Origin: Archilochus colubris
Taxonomy: Eukaryota; Chordata; Aves; Apodiformes; Trochilidae
DNA: 64,000 nucleotides
Direction: 5' to 3'
Assembly (NCBI GenBank): GCA_023079485.1
Contig: CM041090.1
Coordinates: 9,174,519 to 9,238,518 of the forward strand
Numbering within the stretch: the stretch's first letter is position 1; every line of letters starts with the position of its first letter. The position numbers and the translations under genes are program-made. The notes below the pieces were generated by a model. The model saw nothing but the letters and a program-made list of their open reading frames with translations. It had not been told where the DNA came from and did not search any database. Positions 23,656 through 36,954 of the stretch are shown here, in pieces.

Positions 23656-26600
23656 ACTCTAAGGTTTGTTCATGCATAAAGAAATAATGAGAATCAGGAG
23701 GGTTGGGGAAGGAATGTGTGTATGTAAATACCTGCATGTTTAATAAAATTCATACAATAATGTCATTGGAGGGGAACAAATGGAAAGATCTCAATTACAA
23801 AGATTAACATAGGACTTCCTATAAGTTGCCCTGGTGGAAGTCAGGCATTTTCAAAGCCAAATTGACAACAGTGTGCTTATTTGGTGAAATGTAGTGTCAG
23901 AAGATAGTACTCTAAAAGAAGAAAAAAAAAGTTTTTTCTTTTAATGCAGTGCAGAAAAGTCCCACAAATCATCCGAGGCATAGAACCCTTATGTATTTAG
24001 GGAAAAACATAATTTGCAATTGGATATGCAAGGGCTCATAATCTGGCTTTAGGAAACAGTATTCAGGAATTCCCTGAATTCAAGCTCTGCACAATCAAAG
24101 GGAAATTTTTACCAATCCATCTGTTAAACAATGGGGACAGGATGTGCAATATCATTTACTGAGCCCAACAGCAAATGAGCAGAGCAACTGCCCACTCCCC
24201 CACTTGAGAAAGTCACAGGTTCTGTATATTGTAAATGATAATGTAGCTCTCAATTCATAAAATCTATTTCCTTTTTTCCCTTTTTTTCAGACCACTAAGT
24301 TACCTTGTTATTCATCCTACCCTTCTGGAGGTGTCAATCAAAACTCAGGCTGTGTCATGATTCCTGTTACCATATCCAGTTATTCCTCCCTTTGCCAAGA
24401 GAAAATTAACACATCCATTAAGAGCATTTTTGGAGATAATCTAGATATCACTTGACGAGTTACAGATAGGAGGATCTATGCTGTGCACAACTATAGGAAA
24501 CAGTAGAGAGCAAGCAAAGATTTTTAAATTAAAGAAAGTCCACTAAGATCTGGTAGACTTCAAATATCTCTTTTCTTGTCTAGAAAAAACCCTATTTTAT
24601 AGAGGTCATAGGAATCTTGCACCATTCTATATTCTTTCAAAATTCATCCTCTGCTGTCATTGCTGCAGAACCACCAAATTGGCTCTAATATAATAGTGAT
24701 CTTGTGAGCATAGATAGATGAAAAGAAATTGAACTGAAACGATCCACTAATTTGATAGTGGCCAACCAGCAGTATTAAATACAACAATATTTTCAAATAA
24801 GACAAAGGCTCTGAGCAAGAACCTGGGAAGTCAGTTTTGTAATATCTTGTGCATAAGGATTTGGTATTCTTTAGCTGGACATGGTGTACAAATTGTTTTG
24901 TCTAACAGTCCCACCACTTCTGTTGTTGTAATTGTATCCATATTTCCCTCTATTAGTTTGTTGATAATAAATTATACTCTGCTCTCTACTTTTTCTAGAA
25001 TAAACTCAAGATAATACTTAAATCACACAAACACACATTCCAAAAGGAATGTAACCCATTACTTATCTGTAGGTGCATCTAAGTATTTTGAGTAAAAATA
25101 AATTTGTTATGGAGTACAAATGTCATAACACATGAAGAAACCTATAAACATCTTTCACCTAATTCCTGTGAGAAAATTCTTCTCATAACTATTGCCATTT
25201 CCTGCAGACTTCAGGCTCTGCCTGGAGTGTCTTTCATTTGTGTAAAATCATAAGTATGTCTCTACTGACTTCCTCTTAGCTCACAGAATATCTCTAAATC
25301 AGAATCTGGTGATGTAACATTTTTAAAGGCTGAAGCAGGTACTGCTGGTACAGAGTGGCTCTGAACCCCAATGTCACTGGCTGTTCCTGTGTCCCATGGC
25401 TGGAACAGCAGCCTCCAGTGAAAGTACTTTTTAAAAAACAAAAAAATCCCTACTGAATCCCCACAAAACTGAATCTCTTTGAGCTAAAGATATGTATCTG
25501 CTGGCTCCACAACCAGGAAACTCTGCTGATTTTTTACCATTCTTTTTAAATTCTGTGTACATATATACATGCCCACAGACACATTTAAAAGCAATAATTA
25601 TTCCTACTCTCTAGTTCCCTAAATATAAATGATTAAGTATATATATAAATAAATAAAGAACACATGGACTACAGAAACCTTTTTAATCTGCTACTCTGAC
25701 ACAGTTAAATATTGTGTAAGCTATTAGAAATACTTATTTAGGAAACCTGAAGCACAGATGGCAGAGCTGTCTGCAGGGCATGCATTTTGTTTTCATAGCA
25801 ATTTTCAAGTTTTCAACATTTTTATTTTTTGTTGGAAATACTGCCAGAAAGGAATTGGGTGTCGAGAGCCAAACTTTGCCATTCAAAATGCATCCTGGTG
25901 ACTGACTGCTGAAACTCTGGGCCTGAGAGTCAGAATACAATTTCTCAACCCAGAGTATTCTGAAATGGGTGGCAGACAGGCTGAATAGGATCTGTCATCA
26001 TGCCAGCCCCATTCCCTGACTACTGCTCCACTGAAAGTGAGACATCGTGTGTAACTGAAAACCTTTCCAAAAGAAAGGCTTATTTTCACTAAAAGAAACT
26101 TAACCAAAAATATCCTGAACAATGGAAAAAGGAAGCACTTAGGGAGATAAGGGCATCAGCTAGCCATTTTGTGTAAGATCAAAGGTCTGTCTGCTCCTGA
26201 TCTGTAGCAGAAAGGTAAAGAGGTTAAGAAGAGAAATAAAGAATGGATGTACAGATTTTTCAAGGTCTGGATCAGAATTCCCACCTGCAAATACTAAATT
26301 CCTGAGGCTAACTTTTGTCACAATTACATCAGTGGAACTCTACTGTAAGTACAAGAAGAGCACAGCAAGATGTGAGGATTTCTATTTATCCTTAGCTACT
26401 CTCATTTATGCACTGGAGGGACTAAAGATAATTTTTAAATCTGGAGGTCCTCATCTCTGCTCTGAACTGCTCATCTGCAGCCAGGATCTGGCTTCATTAC
26501 TACTGCATTTCCTGGCCCCTGTTCCCCACAGCTCCAGGACAGTCTGTACAATATGAAATGTTACTGTTCAGTCATAATTTCAATACTGTGTGTCCCAGGT

Positions 26601-29262
26601 CACTCACCCTTAATTCTCTAGTCAAGACTCCCATCAGAACTTCTCTAGCCTTACGAAAATGACAGGGGGAAAAAATAGTGCTTCCACATTACTCTTTTCT
26701 TTTATTGAGACAAATTGAAATTTTAGCTGATTATGCTGAGTCTTGCTTACACTTATAGTCAATTTCAGCACATGACCCCAAAAGACAAGAAGAATGAAAC
26801 ATCAAAGCTTCTGGTTTTCATCAGCTCCTTTTTCCTGACTAGCTGAACCTTCAGAAAATCTGGCCAATTACCAGATTTTTTCAAAGATAGCTCCCTGCTC
26901 CTAGTTGTTCTGGGGTTCATTGCATAGTTGTCAATGTCTTCCAACTGTAGGATTTCTCATTTAAATTTCACTTGAGATAATCTGTGGCAACTGGAGAAAC
27001 TCCACATATTCCTTTCAGCCTGTAAGTTATCCAACACTTTTAAAAGTTAGTTTCTAACTTCAAAGACAACAAAAGAATTAATAGTAGACTTCTCTGGACA
27101 AGCACAAAAATAATTGATATTCTTGCTAAGAACTTGATCCTAAATACCTTCAATCAGTGGAGTGCCCACCCACCTACAGTGCAGCCAAAATTGTGAGCCA
27201 AAATCAATCCCCTTCACATGCAACATTGATTATTTGATAATTAGGTGAAGTATTAACCTTTGGGTGCATCCTTTATGCAGAAGGCCTTAAATACTAATTT
27301 AGCTTATTGCAAATATATTTATTAATTTGCAAACATATTTAATTCTGATAAATGAATATGCAAGTGAAGTATATAAAGCCTTCAATTAATGTTTGTATTT
27401 AAAAGCTTTGTTGCTTTGCACTGTTGCTACCTTTATTCATTTAATATAATAGCTTGCTTGCACTGACTTTATGATATCGCTTTTATAGGCTCCAGAAAAT
27501 GTATCAGCCATTGAGTCCATCAACACCAAAGTAGAGATTTTATAAAAACAATTCACTAGACCAGTAGGCACTAGTAACTTATGAAGAAGTCTATCAAAGT
27601 CACATTTGGCTTCATGATCTCAAAAGACAGGAGAAACCCCAGCCTGGGCTTCTATTGGATTTTGTCAGATGGATCATAAAAATGATAAAATTAAAATCTA
27701 AATATCTCCATATCTTATGAAGTATTTTCTCAGAGCCTCATCACATTCATTGGATTCTTTTCAGACCAGTCTGGGAGACTCCTTCATGAGGGTTCTGCAA
27801 AACCTCAATAGCTCCACATGTTTGCATTCACTAAGGAACAGTAAGTGCAGACTCCTCCTTCCCAAATAAAAGCTTCATGATGTGACTTACTGTTGTGTTT
27901 TCTTTTCTAGCGAACAAAAACCTGTCATTCTTTTTTCTGCTTTTCCTAGCCAACTTCAGTTTGACATTTTAAAAGAAAGAGGCAATTTAAGCTATTGGCC
28001 AAACCCCAATAAATCCAAATAAAATTGCCCAGTTTTCATTAATATATTCCAAGAAAATGAGCAATAAACAGAGCGGCAAACATAGCTGAAGCAATGAGGG
28101 ATCTGCCTGAAGAATGCTTAACCCTTGCAGCAAAGAAATGGTTGAGTGGTAGGAAATGTTACTGGAGAGAATTATACATGCATCTTTTATCATTTATTCT
28201 ATAAGGGTAATAACTTTTCGGTATTTTTCATGCCTTATTTTACTTCACTTATCCTCGTGTCTCCAAGTGCCCTTTAAATAATATTGTTTGCAAAGCCAGC
28301 CAAAAAAGTGGCTCTTGGCTCCAAAGAACTCTGAAGAATTTATAAGCTGTTTTTTCCTCCGACCCTTGGAGTTTTTGCCAGCAGAAGCCCAGTCCAGGCA
28401 TTTGCAACTCAACACCAGGAATGACAAGCTAATCTCATCAGTGTTGTCAAGGCTTCGGCCAATGACCTCAGGCACAGGGCATCTGAGAGATGCTGAGACA
28501 CAATAGCTAATTCTATGTCATTTTGTGTGAAAGCCCTTTCAGTTTATTATTTTCTTATGTATTGCTATATTGAGATTGAACTCAAAAGAGACAGTGAATA
28601 GTTTCAGTCCAGACTAAAATCTCAGTCCCTACAAAGCTTTTTGGCAAGAATCACAGTTCAAACAAGAAAGTGTTAGGCAAGTCTTTAGGGATGCAGAGGT
28701 CTGCTTCAGATAAGCAGTATCCAAAAGCTGGGATGCTGATATAATCTGCAAATGCAGTCTCTAAATCTCCCCATCGTAGACACCTTTACAGAATATCATA
28801 CCTTTTAGGAAATTTGTTCTGCTGGCTAATAACTACATAGGTGTTCTGTTTCATGTAATATATCAGTGCCCCTGCTTCTGGGCAGTGGCAGGAAATACCA
28901 CAGCAAGATTAAATATGAAAGTCAACGAACAAACCTCCAAATACTTGCAACCCTACTGAAGGTTCAAGTCACTTCAATCTAATTTCCCAATCTTGATTAA
29001 AAGGGTTCATATATTTCTTCCTAAAACACAGAAGGCAAATAGGTTCTCTGTAGCATTCTGAAGATGAATGGTTGGTCTATGGCACGTGTGCTCTCACAAA
29101 TGCTGCTTCCTAGATTATGTAAAGTAGAAGGAAAAGCTCAGATCCATCACTGTGCAAGCTAAACTATACTTCCTTCATGCCATGGTAAAGCTGAATGCAC
29201 CTCTGCAAGTAACATTCATGAAAGGGAAAATGAAACTGAAAAAAAATAAACCATCAAAAAAC
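23656..29262. other. AT-rich unique DNA; candidate conserved non-coding segments
   Basis: No gene recognised in 5.6 kb. Two intervals look unlike ordinary neutral AT-rich DNA: 27221-27490, dense in TAAT/ATTA and octamer-like motifs, and 28240-28520, of higher complexity. Both are only candidates. Confidence 0.45.
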
Positions 29263-29570
29263 GAGGGAGAGGGAGAGGGAGAGGGAGAGGGAGAGGGAGA
29301 GGGAGAGGGAGAGGGAGAGGGAGAGGAGAGGGAGAGGGAGAGGGAGAGGGAGAGGGAGAGGGAGAGGAGAGGGAGAGGGAGAGGGAGAGGGAGGAGAGGG
29401 AGAGGGAGGAGAGGGAGAGGGAGGAGAGGGAGAGGGAGAAAGGAAGAGGGAGAAAGGAAGAGGGAGAAAGGAAGAGGGAGAAAGGAAGAGGGAGAAAGGA
29501 AGAGGGGGAGGGAGAAAAGGAGAGGGAGAGGGAGAGGGAGAGGGAGAGGGAGAGGGAGAGGGAGAGGGAG
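29263..29570 (+). repeat. (GGGAGA)n purine array, 308 bp
   Basis: A pure purine (plus strand) microsatellite. Long blocks of the hexamer gggaga are interrupted by phase shifts (ggagagg), a middle zone with aggagaggg units, then five copies of an aaaggaagaggga-type variant, then a second clean gggaga block. Repeated runs of GGG separated by three bases fit the G-quadruplex rule, and an uninterrupted polypurine tract can form triplex (H-) DNA. Open frames across it in several phases are an artefact of the absence of T and need no coding explanation. Confidence 0.97.
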
Positions 29571-32500
29571 ACTCTCAAAGGAGGCTATATTCATGACTTT
29601 GTAATACTTAATTGGCAGTCTAAGAAATAGTTATCTGAATGTAACAGTCACAATACCAGATTTCATGGTGATAGGAAGTATGTCACAGATCATTTCATAT
29701 TCCAAATGTGCAGGCTGTAGTTGAAGACTGACACAGGATTGCTCCAGTCTTAAGCCTAAACGTGACATTTATTGGGGAAGACATGGAACTCAGGAGCCTG
29801 TAACCTTGGTATCTGAATCACAGCCCCCTAGGTTGATTGTCAACAGTCACTAGACCCTTGACAAATGAGAAACTTCAGAAGTTCTTATTGAAGCAGATTA
29901 CAAAATGGTCAGTCTAATGTTAAACTCAAAAAATTATCGAAGTAAAATATCCAGCAAAAAATAATTGAGGCACCATTCATCAGAGCTGCAAAATTAAAAT
30001 ACATTTACATAATTTAGGCAAATAATTTTATTTTGCAGCTAAGCAATAAATCCTACTTATTTCCTCAAACCTTGTCAGAGACTCAATTTAATCAGGCATC
30101 AATAATGCCTTTAAAACACACGTTCATCATAATATATGGTCATGCAAAGAGCAGAGAACATTTTTATTGCACTTTTGTATATATGAATGCACTGAAAATT
30201 AGCATTTTTTAATCGAGACTTCATTTCCAGTTCCAAGAAAACAAAGTATTTAGTTTTAAAATATTTTTAATGCAAGTTGTATATTTGCTTCAAAGGATAT
30301 GAATTTTCATTTCCCATGTCAGCATTGCTGTTACTACACAGCCAGGGGTACACTGAATTAAAATGTTACCTGAAATATTCCCCAGTGTAAACCATTAACT
30401 GTGTACAACAGCAAAAATCATTATTTGAGAACAATGCTACCTATTCTTGAGCATCACCTACTCTCACATATTAAATACTTGCAGACTTCAAAGCAATTCT
30501 CACTGTAGCAGAATTCCTTCTTTACAAAAGTAAATTGTTAGGCTAATACATCAAATAACTGTTTGAATTCTTAGTCCAGCCAAGTTACACAAGAATTACA
30601 TTGTGCACCTGAATCCTTGAATTAAAGTCACATTGGGAATGATGGTAACAAAAGGCAACCTCAGAGACAGTCAGGTTGAGTGATAAAGCTCCAAAATATG
30701 GACACATGTTTATTCTGTAATTAGTCAGAGTGTTGTTTTCTCTGTGTTTTGTTAGTTGCTTGAGAAACATCAGAAATACCTCTATAACACCATATCCAGT
30801 GAAAAAGACTTGGCATATGGTAGGAATTTTTTCTTTGCTTTGTTAGTTCCTTGACATAGGTCACAAACAAGTCAACAGTGCCAATTTCAATGAGAAACAT
30901 TTGGTGTGTGGTAAGAAGAGATTCTTGCTATATGCCTTCCAAGGGAACTGTGCTAGGTGGGTTGGCTTATGGTGATATAATTTAATAATGCTGTAGCTAC
31001 TGACAGTTGCTGGTTTTCTGTTAAAGATGCTGTTCAATTTAACAGTTTCTAAAACAACACAATTAATTTGGTAATTTCTTTATGCAAATCCCAAGTAAAC
31101 AACTAAAAAATAAATATAAAGTTTCTTAGTTTGGGATTTTTTTCTCAAAGTAAAATTTATCCACTACTACAGCATGAAATATAAAATAAATGAATAAATA
31201 GATAAATAAACAGCCACAAAACACTGCAAAATATAGCAATATATTGCAAATATATGCAATAGGAATATAAGCAAAGGATGCATGCCAGTGAGATCAAGTC
31301 AGAGTCCTGGAGGCTGAAATTCCATCCACAATTAAAGAATGACTTGGGCTGATAAAGTAACTGTAAGATGCTGAAATTACCTATTCATAGGTCATATTTT
31401 GAGCAAGGACCACAGAGTAAATTCTTTCCCACTAATCTGGCAATAACTGCAGTTCACCGTTCTCCAACGGTGCTATTCCTCTTAAAAAAAAAAAATCAAG
31501 AGAAGGACAAAATGCAGAGACAAGCTTTCAAGAAAAACCCAGAAACAATCTTAAGGCAACGTGAAAACTGAATTTGGTAGCAGATCCCTGCACCAGAGAT
31601 TACTGCAAACTTATTTTCTTCATAATTTCTGATGAAAATTAATATATTGAACATTATATAGGTTAGAAGCATATAGAATCGATATATATTTCTCCGTATT
31701 TTTTCCAAAAGCTGCTGAATTAAAAGAAAAATAAAGTGTTTAACAACTCAACAACTATCTCAGTGAAATAGGTGTCTAGGAGAATTGAATTTCACACAGC
31801 ACCTAAACCACCCTTGTGACCCTAGTCTTGCTAGAGTAACACCAGGCAGTAAAAGTAAGAAACTAGAGATAAAAATCAACTTCATTTGAAACCTTTCAAA
31901 AATCACAATTGGTTTGATTCAGGAATAGGCACATCCACTCTATGGATACCAGTAGAACACAGTTTCAAATATACTGAAACATCATTGACACTGGTTCCAA
32001 ACGCAGGATTTCAGCACCCAGTGCGAGGCCCACACATTGCTTTAAAGAAGTATAACAAATACTCAAATATCTCCAATATTGAAGACTCAGTTAACAATCT
32101 AACTGAATGTAAATATCCGTGAGGGAGAACAAAATCCCTCTAAAGCAGGTGTTGCTTACACAGTGCCCTCACATTATGTATCAAATGGAAAAACTGAAGC
32201 CAAATGCTTTCCTGAAGTAAGTTTTAGAACAAAGGGATTGAGAAGCTGCTCCTTGACCAAGACATAAACAATTAATTTCATGTTCCCCCATCAGTGAATT
32301 TTATCAAACTTAATTTACTAAGAATATTATAAGATCACCTACAGTTTTCTAAATATGCATATAAACAAAAGGGATAATCAGGCTTTTCTATTTAGCTGAC
32401 ATTTGCTAAATTTCAGCACTTTTTGGTTACAAAAGTTTTAATAATGTATGAAGAATTTGGATGTATTACACCAGATATTTAACTGAAAGAGCAACAGCCT

Positions 32501-32870
32501 TACAAAGGTCTCTATCCCAGTCTCATTGACTTTACTAGAAAGTTTTGAAGTACCTTGAAATCCTCTGAGGTTCTTGGTTCATTTACCTTAACACAGGAAC
32601 TTGCAGAGAGCACATTTATATATTCAGTGGAGATACCACTGATGATAGAAGAATATTTCTTCCTACCAGATAACATCAGTGCCTGTGCTGCCTTCAGTGA
32701 AGGAATTTAATCTGGGTATTACAACAGCAGCAATGTATTGTCATCTAAATCATTGTTTCCCTTCACCTCAACTCCTTATTCCTAAATATGTGAGAATAAC
32801 CAGGGAGGAAATACCCCTACGCCTTGATTGAGCCAGGTGCTCAAGGCATGGGTTTTCTTTTGGCACTATA
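29571..32870. other. AT-rich unique DNA, no gene seen
   Basis: No gene recognised. Degenerate taaa repeats occur at 31181-31215 and an A tract near 31483-31494. 29990-30260 has a motif density (TAAT, ATGCAAA, TTTAAT) that could reflect a conserved non-coding element. Confidence 0.45.
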
Positions 32871-32876
32871 TCAAAC

Positions 32877-33201
32877 TGTTGCAAAACAAACCTCTTTTAG
32901 GGCACGGTGCTCCAAGGTCCAACCAGGTGTTCCAGCAGAAACTCATGAATAGTGCTCTGAGCCTGTTGCCCTCAGGGTTGACCAGCCTGGATCAGTGCTA
33001 CTACTCCAGATTCAACTGATCTCTCTGCTGGCTTGCTCAGGACTGAGCTGAGCTTGTGTCTCAGGCCTGACCTTTTATTGGCCCCCTAATCCTGCTCATG
33101 CGCAGTGGGTGCCCTGCCCTAATCAGGCACAGGTGGGCTTAACACAAGCTCATGCCCACTGCCTGGCAATTAGTGGCACCTGGTTGCCTCATTTCACTAC
33201 A
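32877..33201 (-). mobile_element. Solo LTR of an endogenous retrovirus-like element
   Basis: On the minus strand this 325-bp unit starts TGTAGTGAAATGAGG and ends GTTTTGCAACA, so it has the TG...CA ends of a retroviral LTR. It is flanked by tcaaac (32871-32876) and gcaaac (33202-33207), a 6-bp target duplication with one later change. A TATA-like box overlapping a possible poly-A signal, CAATAAAAGG on the minus strand, lies at 33071-33080. A nearly identical unit sits at 47405-47720. No internal gag-pol sequence is adjacent, so it is a solo LTR left by recombination between two LTRs. A 6-bp duplication is typical of alpha- and beta-type (class II) elements; class assignment is inference. Confidence 0.88.
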
Positions 33202-33207
33202 GCAAAC

Positions 33208-34320
33208 AGTCATCACTTTGGTCTTGCCAAAAGGTAATAAATTGTCCCAACTGGGAACAGAATGATTGGGTTAAATATTATTGGCCATGCCAAAACCATA
33301 GAAAATGAAAAAGTATGCACCTCACAATGACTGCTAGGTTTTCTCTGATGTTCTGGCTGGTTTGATCTGGGTCTGTAATGATGGGAATATGTATACTTCC
33401 TTGTGGGCTGGGTTACCCAATCTCCAATGTACATTCAGTCTCTCAACACTTTGCCCCTTATGGAAGCAGATTCCTCTCCATCCCCATTGAATAAAGAGGG
33501 CAAAGGTTACCCTGGGATGAGAATGGCAAGACCCAAGGGCAGCAACTGTAAAATGGGAGAGCTCTGGGACTTTAGGAGTGCTAAGATCTAATGTTACATG
33601 AAAATGGTCTTTGTGGTTACCTGAATTTCTCTAATAATGACGGTTGTATCTATATCCCTAATGCCACACTGGAAACTGCCACATGATTCCTGATTACACC
33701 ATAAGGAGGATCTGACCCAGGACTCCTGTGGTGGGTGGAGGAAGTGTAAATGGAAGCCATGGCCCCCACAACAGTGCAAAACAACAGGTGCTACCTGTGT
33801 GCAAATACACACACAATCCTGCACAATATTGATAATTCCAAGATTTCAGTCCTGTGTGCTTGATTGGCTGTATGCACATGGGACGACCAAAAAAAAAAAA
33901 AAAAAGATTTGGAATGAAATTAATAGTAAGCTAAAGTACATCTATTCTTAACTATAGCGAAGTCTTAAGTGGCAGCCACATCTTCACCTGTATCCAAGTG
34001 ATTCCTCAACAAAGGATTTTTGTTATTACTATTGTTGTATTCAGTACTGTTACATTGTAAAATTTGTTCATGGGGTGATTTAAATTGTGTTTGTTTGTTA
34101 TAATCTGATCGTGCCAAATTGTTGACAAGTATAAAATTAATTTTCTTTCCACTTCTATTTCTTCAAATTCTCTCTTCTTCCTTTTTCTGTTCTGTTTCCC
34201 TTCTCTTTTAAGCTCTCTGTAACGACTACCCAGTGATTCTTTAAAACTGTCTTTGAGACACGGGGTGATGTGAGTCTGACTTCACTGATTTGCACTTGTC
34301 TCAAAAGAGCAATTTTAAAG
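33208..34320. other. Unique DNA, no gene seen
   Basis: No gene recognised. A 17-base A tract lies at 33889-33905. Short frames on the minus strand at 33594-33879 have no motif. Confidence 0.5.
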
Positions 34321-35000
34321 TGAAAGGCCCTGGCTAGGGTGGAGGACCTGGCTGGCCAGAGCTGAGGATGGGGCGACGCCTTGGGAAGAGATAAGAACTA
34401 CTGGGTAGAGACTGCTCCCCTTTTCTGAGGGCCTGCAATGCTGGGACATCCCTCTGGGCACGGTTACCCTGGCCAGGGTTGAGGAAGCCACCTTGGTTGT
34501 ACTGATGTACCTGGGTAAGGGGGCTGGAACAAGGGGAGTGGCACCTAGCAGGAGCTAAGGACTGATGGAGGGGGCAGGGGGGGACTGCACCCTTCTGCAG
34601 AAGCTGCCCTCCAGGCAGCCTGTCTGCAATGGCTCTGATGCCAATGCCCCTGGCTGCTGTGGCACCTGACTGACAGCTGCCCCTCTGGAACAAAAGGAAC
34701 TCAGGAATATATATAGCTGTCCACGCTGTGGCTGTTTTGTCATCTCTTGACCCACCGCCAGTTTGCACCCCACTCAGGATCAGCCCCATCTTGAAGAAAC
34801 CCACAGGACAGCTGCACTCCCCCCCCCCTCTCTCATTCTTCACACTTTCTTACACTTTTTCTCTAATTTTTTTTGTCTCTCTCTCTTGTATCTTCTTTTC
34901 CTCTCTCTCTTTTGCCTGGCTCTATAACTTTGCCTGTGTCAACTGTCAAATAAAATCTGCTTGCACCCAACCCTTCTATGGTTGGACTTGTTTTCGCAGA
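34321..35000 (+). mobile_element. Possible LTR or unclassified GC-rich repeat
   Basis: A block of higher GC content than its surroundings with LTR-like order of signals on the plus strand: a GC-rich possible U3, a TATA box (tatatata at 34708-34715), a pyrimidine-rich stretch, AATAAA at 34949-34954, then a short segment ending near ttttcgca (34998). About 240 bp between TATA and poly-A signal would fit an R region. I could not find TG/CA ends with a matching target duplication, so the boundaries are guesses. The alternative is a single-copy promoter-like or unrelated repeat sequence. Confidence 0.35.
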
Positions 35001-36954
35001 TCCAAAACAAAAATAAATTTTAGTGTTACCTCAGAGCATAACAGCAGCATTTGCATTTGTCAGTCCCTGTATGGAAACCAGAATGTAAGGAGGCAGTTTA
35101 ATGTGATATGGCTGTACAAAACTGTATCTCAGTTACAGGAAACTAATCAGAAAACAAGTAATGCTTTTTAAAAAGAGGAGGAGAAGAGAAAGGTTGAATA
35201 GTGTCTGAGCTGAGAGAGAAGCTCCATGCTCAGGGAAACAGGAGCAATCAGTTCAGCAGAAGCAGTGAGATGGGGAGCAGAACTGAAAAAATGGTTTAAA
35301 AAAAGTTTTGCTGCACTCACCATAGCCTGTTCTGCCTAACTATAGCAGAACTATAACACTGATCATCCAGTGATCAGTTTGTGTTAAAAGTCCCTCGCAG
35401 GGCTATGTTGCTGAGGGGTTATGTTTAGGCAATGGAAACCTGTACTTGTGAGGTTATTCCCCAAGCTATCAAAAAAATCTATCACTCCACTTGTTTGTAG
35501 GATTTTTTTGTTTGTTTGTTTTCCATATAACAGGAACAAAAATGTGAGTTGTGGATAAACAACACTTTATAAGGCATCTGCACTGATGAAAAATCCAGGA
35601 AGCCAGAATCTTTCAATTTAAACTCCAGCTCATGTACTGTTCCTCCTTCAACATCTTCCTTCATACTAGCCCACTGTGTGCAGTGTGACAGAAAGACTGT
35701 GTGTATCTTGTGTGACAGCATTAAGCACCAAAGAAATCGCTTTTTTTTAAATTCTAAGCAAGAGCTTTTGTATCACACTCGGAAAAATAATTATCCCTAA
35801 ATTTAGCCCATCTCTTTCTCCACTTTCCTACCAGTAGAATTGGAACTTCAGTTTCTCCATCGTAGCCAGAAGCCATCTCCATTTCTGAATGAGTAGATAA
35901 GCAGCTGTCACACATCCTGCTGCCATTCACAAGAAACAGGTGCATCCATAACTGAAGCAAAATCTAAGTGTCAAATTTTATCTTTCCCTTTGGATACATA
36001 TTCATTGTAGTAAAAATGCCACACACCACTACTGACTGAGTTTATTACAGTAACGTATCTTGACCCACCAAGCAGAGCCTTGCATAGTACTAAGCCATAG
36101 AAGCCTGCCCATCCAACTTTCCATTAGTCACACGAGTCAGAATTTTATCAGCCTTTCTCCTACTGTGATCCCTTGATGCTATGTTATTAACAGGAATCAA
36201 CAAGTAATGGAAAACTATTATGATCATTAAAGCATGCAGAGGAACAGTAGCCAATTTATGCTTAAGCATGTGCCAGGAACCAGAATACACACTATTTCCA
36301 GTTCACAAACACTTGAGAAAGGAATTTTGGTCCTGGCGTTCTTGGGAAAAATCAAATGCCTGGAGGACGTTAAGTTCCAGAAATGATGAGGTTTTTTCTT
36401 GGTTTCGGGAGTATTGGTAAAGTTAATAAAAGATGTCATTTATAAGTAAATAAAATCAACACATTTTATTAATGTTTTGGAAAAGACACACATTTCAGGT
36501 AGCTTATTTTCAGCTAGATACTGAAGCCTTTTTCCAAAACTTGCTCAGGAAATCTTATTGAAGTCAACAGGAGTTTTGCTGAGTGAGGACTGCAGGATTT
36601 GTTTCTAGGAGTCATTGAAAAAAAGTGTTTTTTACTGAAGCAGTAGCAAAAAAAGCAGTCACTGTGAACCATCCAAAATAACTATTTCCTTCAAAGGTTG
36701 ACATTCAGCCAAATAATCCTGTCAGATCTTTGTGGACCTGGATGGAATGGTCTTCAGTATGTATTCGGATAACTTACAAGAAGCATATGGGCACTCTAGA
36801 GTTAGAGCATAGGTCTTACCTCAAACTAGAAAATAGTCTTTACCTCTTCTTTTTATAAGTGTGAGGGGACATTAAGGACAGTGGGAAATTTCTGCCAGGA
36901 TGAAGGCAGAGTGGATTTCTGGAAGAAAACATGTTTTGACCAAAAGGGAAAAAA
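35001..36954. other. AT-rich unique DNA, no gene seen
   Basis: No gene recognised; one small (gttt)3 repeat near 35508. Confidence 0.55.

Noticed and set aside
29152..29604. Open frames of 120-150 codons on both strands encoding Gly-Glu-Arg or Pro-Leu-Ser repeats
   Set aside because: They are created by the GGGAGA array, which cannot form stop codons in several phases. There is no start context or homologous family.
34728..35171. 147-codon plus-strand frame
   Set aside because: It spans the pyrimidine-rich stretch and poly-A signal of the LTR-like block; the residues show no family resemblance.
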